Shown: positions 7,190 to 9,869 of the stretch, one piece after another
Layout: the number at the start of each line of letters is the position of its first letter
Numbering within the stretch: the stretch's first letter is position 1
NCBI RefSeq assembly: GCF_964187505.1
Contig: NZ_CAXLML010000115.1
Location: 1-9,869, forward strand
Origin: Chordibacter forsetii
Lineage (GTDB): Bacteria > Verrucomicrobiota > Verrucomicrobiia > Opitutales > Seribacteraceae
Direction of reading: 5' to 3'
DNA: 9,869 nt
Translations under genes and position numbers: made by a program
The notes under the pieces: model-generated
What the model was told of the DNA's origin: nothing
The model's input: the letters and a program-made list of their open reading frames with translations, nothing else
The model's database searches: none

Positions 7190-8329
7190 TTAGTCTTCCT
7201 CCTCAACTTCGCGATCAAACGACATTTTTGCTTCTTCCAAGTTTTCACAGATAGCCCAGTTTTCACAGCCATCCAAATTATTCCACATCTCTGCGTCTTC
7301 ACCGGTGGCAATGATAGCTCCACGCATTGGAAGCTTCATGTCTTCGATCTTTTCCGAGAACTCACCCACGACTTCAATAGCCTCTTCCTCGACGTCCTCC
7401 AGAGAGGAGACATCAATAATTAGTTTTAAAATCCCCTCGTTGATGGTGTTCCGGATGCGTTGATCCATATTTTCTTTAATGTCATTAATGACAAAAGGAG
7501 AAAGTTCTTCGGGTAGGTCGAATAATAAATAATCCTCAACGAATTTAAAGTAGCGTGCGGAAGAATCAAGATTCATGACTTTATACATCACCGCGTCAGT
7601 TTTGTTTTGGTCAAAAGGTTTGGTGATGCAATCTGCAAACCCTGAATCAAGAGCTTTTCGTTGTGCAGTTTGGTCACCCATTACAATCATTCCAACAACA
7701 GGAGTGTTGAGTACACGGTGATTGGTTTTTAACTTACGCCTTAAATCAATCGCAGAATCTCCTGGTAAAGCCATACTGATGAGAATTGCAGAGTAGTGAC
7801 TGTGCTCACAGGCATCTAAGGCACATTGCTCGTCTTTGGCACCCTCTACCTGCCAATTACTGAGAGCAAACATGTCAGTTAACTGTTTAATGATGTTGGG
7901 CTTGTCATCTACAACCAAGATACGGATGGTATTGTCAGTCGCGTCTAGGACTTTAGAACCATCAGCCTTTTTGAAAATGTTAAAGTCAGAATCTCCACGC
8001 GGGGCAATTTTGTTCATCCGGTACAGACGGCGGCCGAGTGTACGGATTAATTTTAGGGCTACTTTCGGGTTTTTGGTTACAATGTCAGCAATACTTTCTT
8101 CAACATGCCTAACTTGGGCTACAGTTTTGGCCCGAATTGCCGCATCCCTTTTCATACCAAGGATCTCACTTAGTTCGCCAAAAATCGCTCCCTTCATGTC
8201 GATCTCGCTCAGCACTCTATTGTCACGAATCACTTCTAGAGTGCCACTTTCCAAAATGCAGAAACCTGTGCCAAGTTGTCCTTCAGGTAAGACAACCTCT
8301 CCTTCTTTATATTCTTGAAGTTTAATCAT
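7190..8329 (-). CDS. three-domain regulator: cyclic-nucleotide-binding, degenerate receiver, STAS-like
   Basis: A soluble 379-aa protein without a membrane segment or DNA-binding domain. Residues 1-105 resemble a Crp-type cyclic-nucleotide-binding barrel (YKEGEVVLPEG, then FCILESGTLEVI, and FGELSEILG with Arg61 in the phosphate-binding cassette, though the usual Ser/Thr there is Ala). Residues 135-255 form a response-regulator receiver fold: ILVVDD gives Asp141 and Asp142, and ITKPF gives Lys237, but the phosphoacceptor position in ILISMALPG is Ser185 rather than Asp. Residues 260-370 align by eye with a STAS (anti-sigma-antagonist) domain: LIIDVSSLEDV is followed by EEEA (314-317) where DSSG-type sequences carry the phosphorylatable Ser. 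The tail is strongly acidic. So the fold set is clear, but both standard phosphosites are lost, which suggests a protein-protein or ligand-binding role. GGAAG sits 6 nt before the ATG. It precedes hemF-hemE on the same strand; a regulatory link to heme synthesis is only inference. Confidence 0.8.
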   Translation of the reverse strand: MIKLQEYKEGEVVLPEGQLGTGFCILESGTLEVIRDNRVLSEIDMKGAIFGELSEILGMKRDAAIRAKTVAQVRHVEESIADIVTKNPKVALKLIRTLGRRLYRMNKIAPRGDSDFNIFKKADGSKVLDATDNTIRILVVDDKPNIIKQLTDMFALSNWQVEGAKDEQCALDACEHSHYSAILISMALPGDSAIDLRRKLKTNHRVLNTPVVGMIVMGDQTAQRKALDSGFADCITKPFDQNKTDAVMYKVMNLDSSARYFKFVEDYLLFDLPEELSPFVINDIKENMDQRIRNTINEGILKLIIDVSSLEDVEEEAIEVVGEFSEKIEDMKLPMRGAIIATGEDAEMWNNLDGCENWAICENLEEAKMSFDREVEEED

Positions 8330-8373
8330 GTAGATCTTCCATACTTGGCAAAAAGAGCCCTCGAATCAATTCA

Positions 8374-8379
8374 ATTATA
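8374..8379 (-). promoter_or_regulatory. possible -10 box for the three-domain regulator gene
   Basis: The minus strand reads TATAAT exactly here, 45 nt before the start codon at 8329. No good -35 hexamer stands at 16-18 bp (ATTCTC at 17 bp), while a TTGCCA lies about 26 bp upstream, which is too far. The box is in the 128-bp gap between two divergent genes, where a promoter is expected. I see no clear promoter for the plus-strand reductase in the same gap. Confidence 0.3.
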
Positions 8380-8457
8380 GATAGGTAATAAAGGGGGAGA
8401 ATAATTGGCAATAGAATGCGAATCGACAGTTCAACGAGTCCGTTTTAAAAAGCTTTC

Positions 8458-9177
8458 ATGACGAATGAAACGGAAAAATTTGATTTTTTAATACTGGGTG
8501 GCGGAAGTGCTGGTTATGCTGCTGCTCGAACAGCCCATAATCTTGGTAAGCGAGTTGCAGTTGTCGATGGAGCTGCGGAACTTAGCGGCTTGTGCATTCT
8601 TCGGGGATGTATGCCTTCCAAAACTTTAATCTATTCCGCCGAAGTTCTTCATCTTGCTCAGCAGGGAGATGTTTTCGGGTTTAAGGGAGGTAATCCGGTA
8701 GCTGATATGCAAGCAATGCAACAACGCAAACGGGAAGTGATCCGGGAATTTTCCGAATATCGAAAAGAGCAGTTGGAGGATGGTAGGTTTTCGCTCTTTA
8801 AGGATTATGGACATTTTCGAGACCTAAATTCCGTTGAATTGTCAGATGGGAAAATTTTGCGGGCAGAAAAGATTTTAATCTCTACAGGATCAATCATCAA
8901 AACCCCGGACTTACCGGGCTTGCGTGGTTGTTCTTTCAAAACAAGCGACGATGTGCTGGATTTAAACTATTTGCCTGAAGAGTGCATTGTTCTTGGAGGC
9001 GGAGTGGTCGCCTGCGAACTTGCTCAATTTCTTGCTCGGGTCGGTTGTAGAGTCGTACAGTTGCAGAGAAGTCCGTATGTTTTAAAAGAATTTGCTCAAG
9101 CATCTTCTAAGACTGTTGCAGAGGCCCTGCGAGACAATGGGATTAATTTAATGACAATTTGCTCAAGCATCTTCTAA
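8458..9177 (+). CDS. flavin disulfide reductase, N-terminal part (frameshifted)
   Basis: The front half of a class I pyridine nucleotide-disulfide oxidoreductase (dihydrolipoyl dehydrogenase / mercuric reductase / glutathione reductase superfamily). It reads 239 codons and then stops early. Visible are the FAD dinucleotide-binding LILGGGSAGYAAA at 11-23, the redox-active pair Cys46 and Cys51 in GLCILRGCMPSK (the CxxxxC spacing of the family, but with ILRG in place of the usual LNVG), ISTGS at 141-145, and the NAD(P)H-binding site IVLGGGVVACE at 177-187. After the second strand of that site comes QLQRS with Arg204 where NADH enzymes usually carry Glu, so NADPH is the likelier donor. The last residues (after Thr233) are out of frame because of a 67-bp tandem duplication. 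The ATG at 8458 suits the FAD motif; no Shine-Dalgarno is seen. The exact substrate is unknown; lipoamide dehydrogenase proper is less likely than a related paralogue. Confidence 0.85.
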   Translation: MTNETEKFDFLILGGGSAGYAAARTAHNLGKRVAVVDGAAELSGLCILRGCMPSKTLIYSAEVLHLAQQGDVFGFKGGNPVADMQAMQQRKREVIREFSEYRKEQLEDGRFSLFKDYGHFRDLNSVELSDGKILRAEKILISTGSIIKTPDLPGLRGCSFKTSDDVLDLNYLPEECIVLGGGVVACELAQFLARVGCRVVQLQRSPYVLKEFAQASSKTVAEALRDNGINLMTICSSIF

Positions 9178-9222
9178 GACTGTTGCAGAGGCCCTGCGAG
9201 ACAATGGGATTAATTTAATGAC
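9089..9222. repeat. exact 67-bp tandem duplication inside the reductase gene
   Basis: Bases 9089-9155 are repeated without any mismatch as 9156-9222, and two further bases (AA, 9223-9224) continue the match, so the junction shows 2 bp of shared sequence. The unit is not a multiple of three, so it adds one extra base to the reading frame and causes a stop at 9175-9177 in the second copy. Removing either copy joins Thr233 to NVSLKS and restores one continuous reductase. Perfect identity means the event is very recent or is an assembly or amplification artefact. Confidence 0.97.
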
Positions 9223-9869
9223 AAATGTTTCGCTTAAATCCTTCGAAGATCGTCCGGGGGAAAGAGTCAGGGTGAATTTTGAGCATGAGGGAGAATCCAA
9301 AACCTTAGAAACCAAGTTTTTGTTCAATGCTCTCGGGCGCCAACCAGCAACGGCTAGCCTTGGAGTTGATAAGGTAGGTCTTGAACTTCGGTCAAGCGGA
9401 CATTTAGTTGCCAATGAGTATCAACAAACCAATGTTTCCCACATCTACGCTGCTGGAGATTGCACTGGACCGCATGAGATCGTTCATGTGGCCATCAGGC
9501 AAGGAGAGACCGTGGCCAAGCATGCATTTGGACAGTCGGTAAATCCAATGACATATGATTCCTTGCTCACGGTGGTCTTTACTGATCCACAAATTGCCAG
9601 GGTCGGTCTTAGTCAGGAACAGATGACCAAGAGGGGCTGTTCTTATACATCTGCATCTTTCCCTTTTGATGATCATGGGAAATCTATCCTTATGGAGGCA
9701 AAGCGGGGGTATGTGGCTGTTCATGCAGACAAAAATACAGGGCGGATATTAGGGGCTGAATGTGCCTCCAAGGATGCTGGGGAACTCATTCATTCTATGT
9801 CTGTTGCCGTTGGGGTGGGCGCGACAGTCCATGATATGTTAAAGGCAGATTGGTATCATCCGACCTTAT
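9218..9869 (+). pseudogene. flavin disulfide reductase, C-terminal part (out of frame, runs off window)
   Basis: The rest of the same reductase, in the frame one base later than the upstream half and open to the window edge (about 217 codons from the ATG at 9218; the frame is free of stops from 9155). It completes the NAD(P)H domain (FLFNALGRQP), has the second FAD-binding motif HIYAAGDCTG, and the dimerisation domain starting at TVVFTDPQIARVGLS. The final visible residues, WYHPTL, match the family's catalytic His-Pro at the C-terminus, which works with a downstream Glu and serves the partner subunit's disulfide. Counting one copy of the duplication, the protein up to here is about 448 residues, normal for the family. 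No ribosome site supports independent translation of this half, and it lacks the redox cysteines, so it is best read as the broken end of the gene at 8458. Confidence 0.85.

Noticed and set aside
5191..7323. Several short frames overlapping hemE, hemF and the end of the regulator gene
   Set aside because: All overlap long genes with conserved motifs and show no domain or ribosome site of their own.
7836..8325. Plus-strand frames at 7836-8318 and 8137-8325
   Set aside because: They are antisense to the cyclic-nucleotide-binding and receiver domains and read as low-complexity, Ser/Leu-rich sequence.
9155..9177. Programmed +1 frameshift that would join the two halves of the reductase
   Set aside because: The frame change is fully explained by the 67-bp duplication; no slippery sequence is evident, and the joined product would contain an extra 22-residue repeat in the NAD(P)H domain.
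9089..9222. CRISPR or minisatellite array
   Set aside because: There are only two head-to-tail copies with no spacers, and both lie in coding sequence.
9163..9724. Minus-strand frames at 9163-9414 and 9404-9724
   Set aside because: The plus strand here encodes the C-terminal half of the reductase with clear FAD and dimerisation motifs.

Overview
This window looks like ordinary chromosomal DNA from a Gram-negative, oxygen-using bacterium. Evidence for the envelope is lpxK (lipid A 4'-kinase). Evidence for oxygen use is hemF, the O2-dependent coproporphyrinogen oxidase. The sequence is moderately AT-rich by eye and gene-dense, with very short intergenic gaps. The LpxK, PanD and CxxxxC reductase sequences remind me most of Verrucomicrobiota (Opitutae-like marine lineages). 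That placement is from memory and is tentative.

Layout. (1) Positions 1-3831, minus strand: panD (aspartate 1-decarboxylase), then a class V PLP aminotransferase overlapping it by 8 bp, then, after 42 bp, topB (type IA topoisomerase), whose 3' end lies outside the window. (2) Positions 3832-3954: a 123-bp divergent intergenic region with a credible sigma70-like promoter toward lpxK and a 7-bp inverted repeat just before the lpxK start. (3) Positions 3955-5172, plus strand: lpxK, which converges on hemE with the two stop codons overlapping. (4) Positions 5169-8329, minus strand: a three-domain signalling protein (cyclic-nucleotide-binding domain, degenerate receiver, STAS-like domain), then hemF, then hemE. 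hemF and hemE overlap by 4 bp in an ATGA arrangement. (5) Positions 8330-8457: a 128-bp divergent intergenic region. (6) Positions 8458 to the end, plus strand: a flavin disulfide reductase gene broken by an exact 67-bp tandem duplication.

How the genes work together. HemE and HemF catalyse consecutive steps from uroporphyrinogen III to protoporphyrinogen IX and are probably translationally coupled. The signalling protein upstream of hemF lies on the same strand 69 bp away and could be co-transcribed. PanD makes beta-alanine for pantothenate/CoA. The adjacent aminotransferase may be metabolically related, but its substrate cannot be read from sequence.

The two most notable points are below. 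First, the 67-bp perfect tandem duplication at 9089-9222 shifts the reading frame of an otherwise intact reductase; removing one copy restores a full-length-type protein. Second, the CNBD-REC-STAS protein appears to lack both of its classical phosphorylation sites: Ser in place of the receiver Asp, and Glu in place of the STAS Ser. I found no mobile element, CRISPR array, tRNA or rRNA, and no wholly new multi-gene system.
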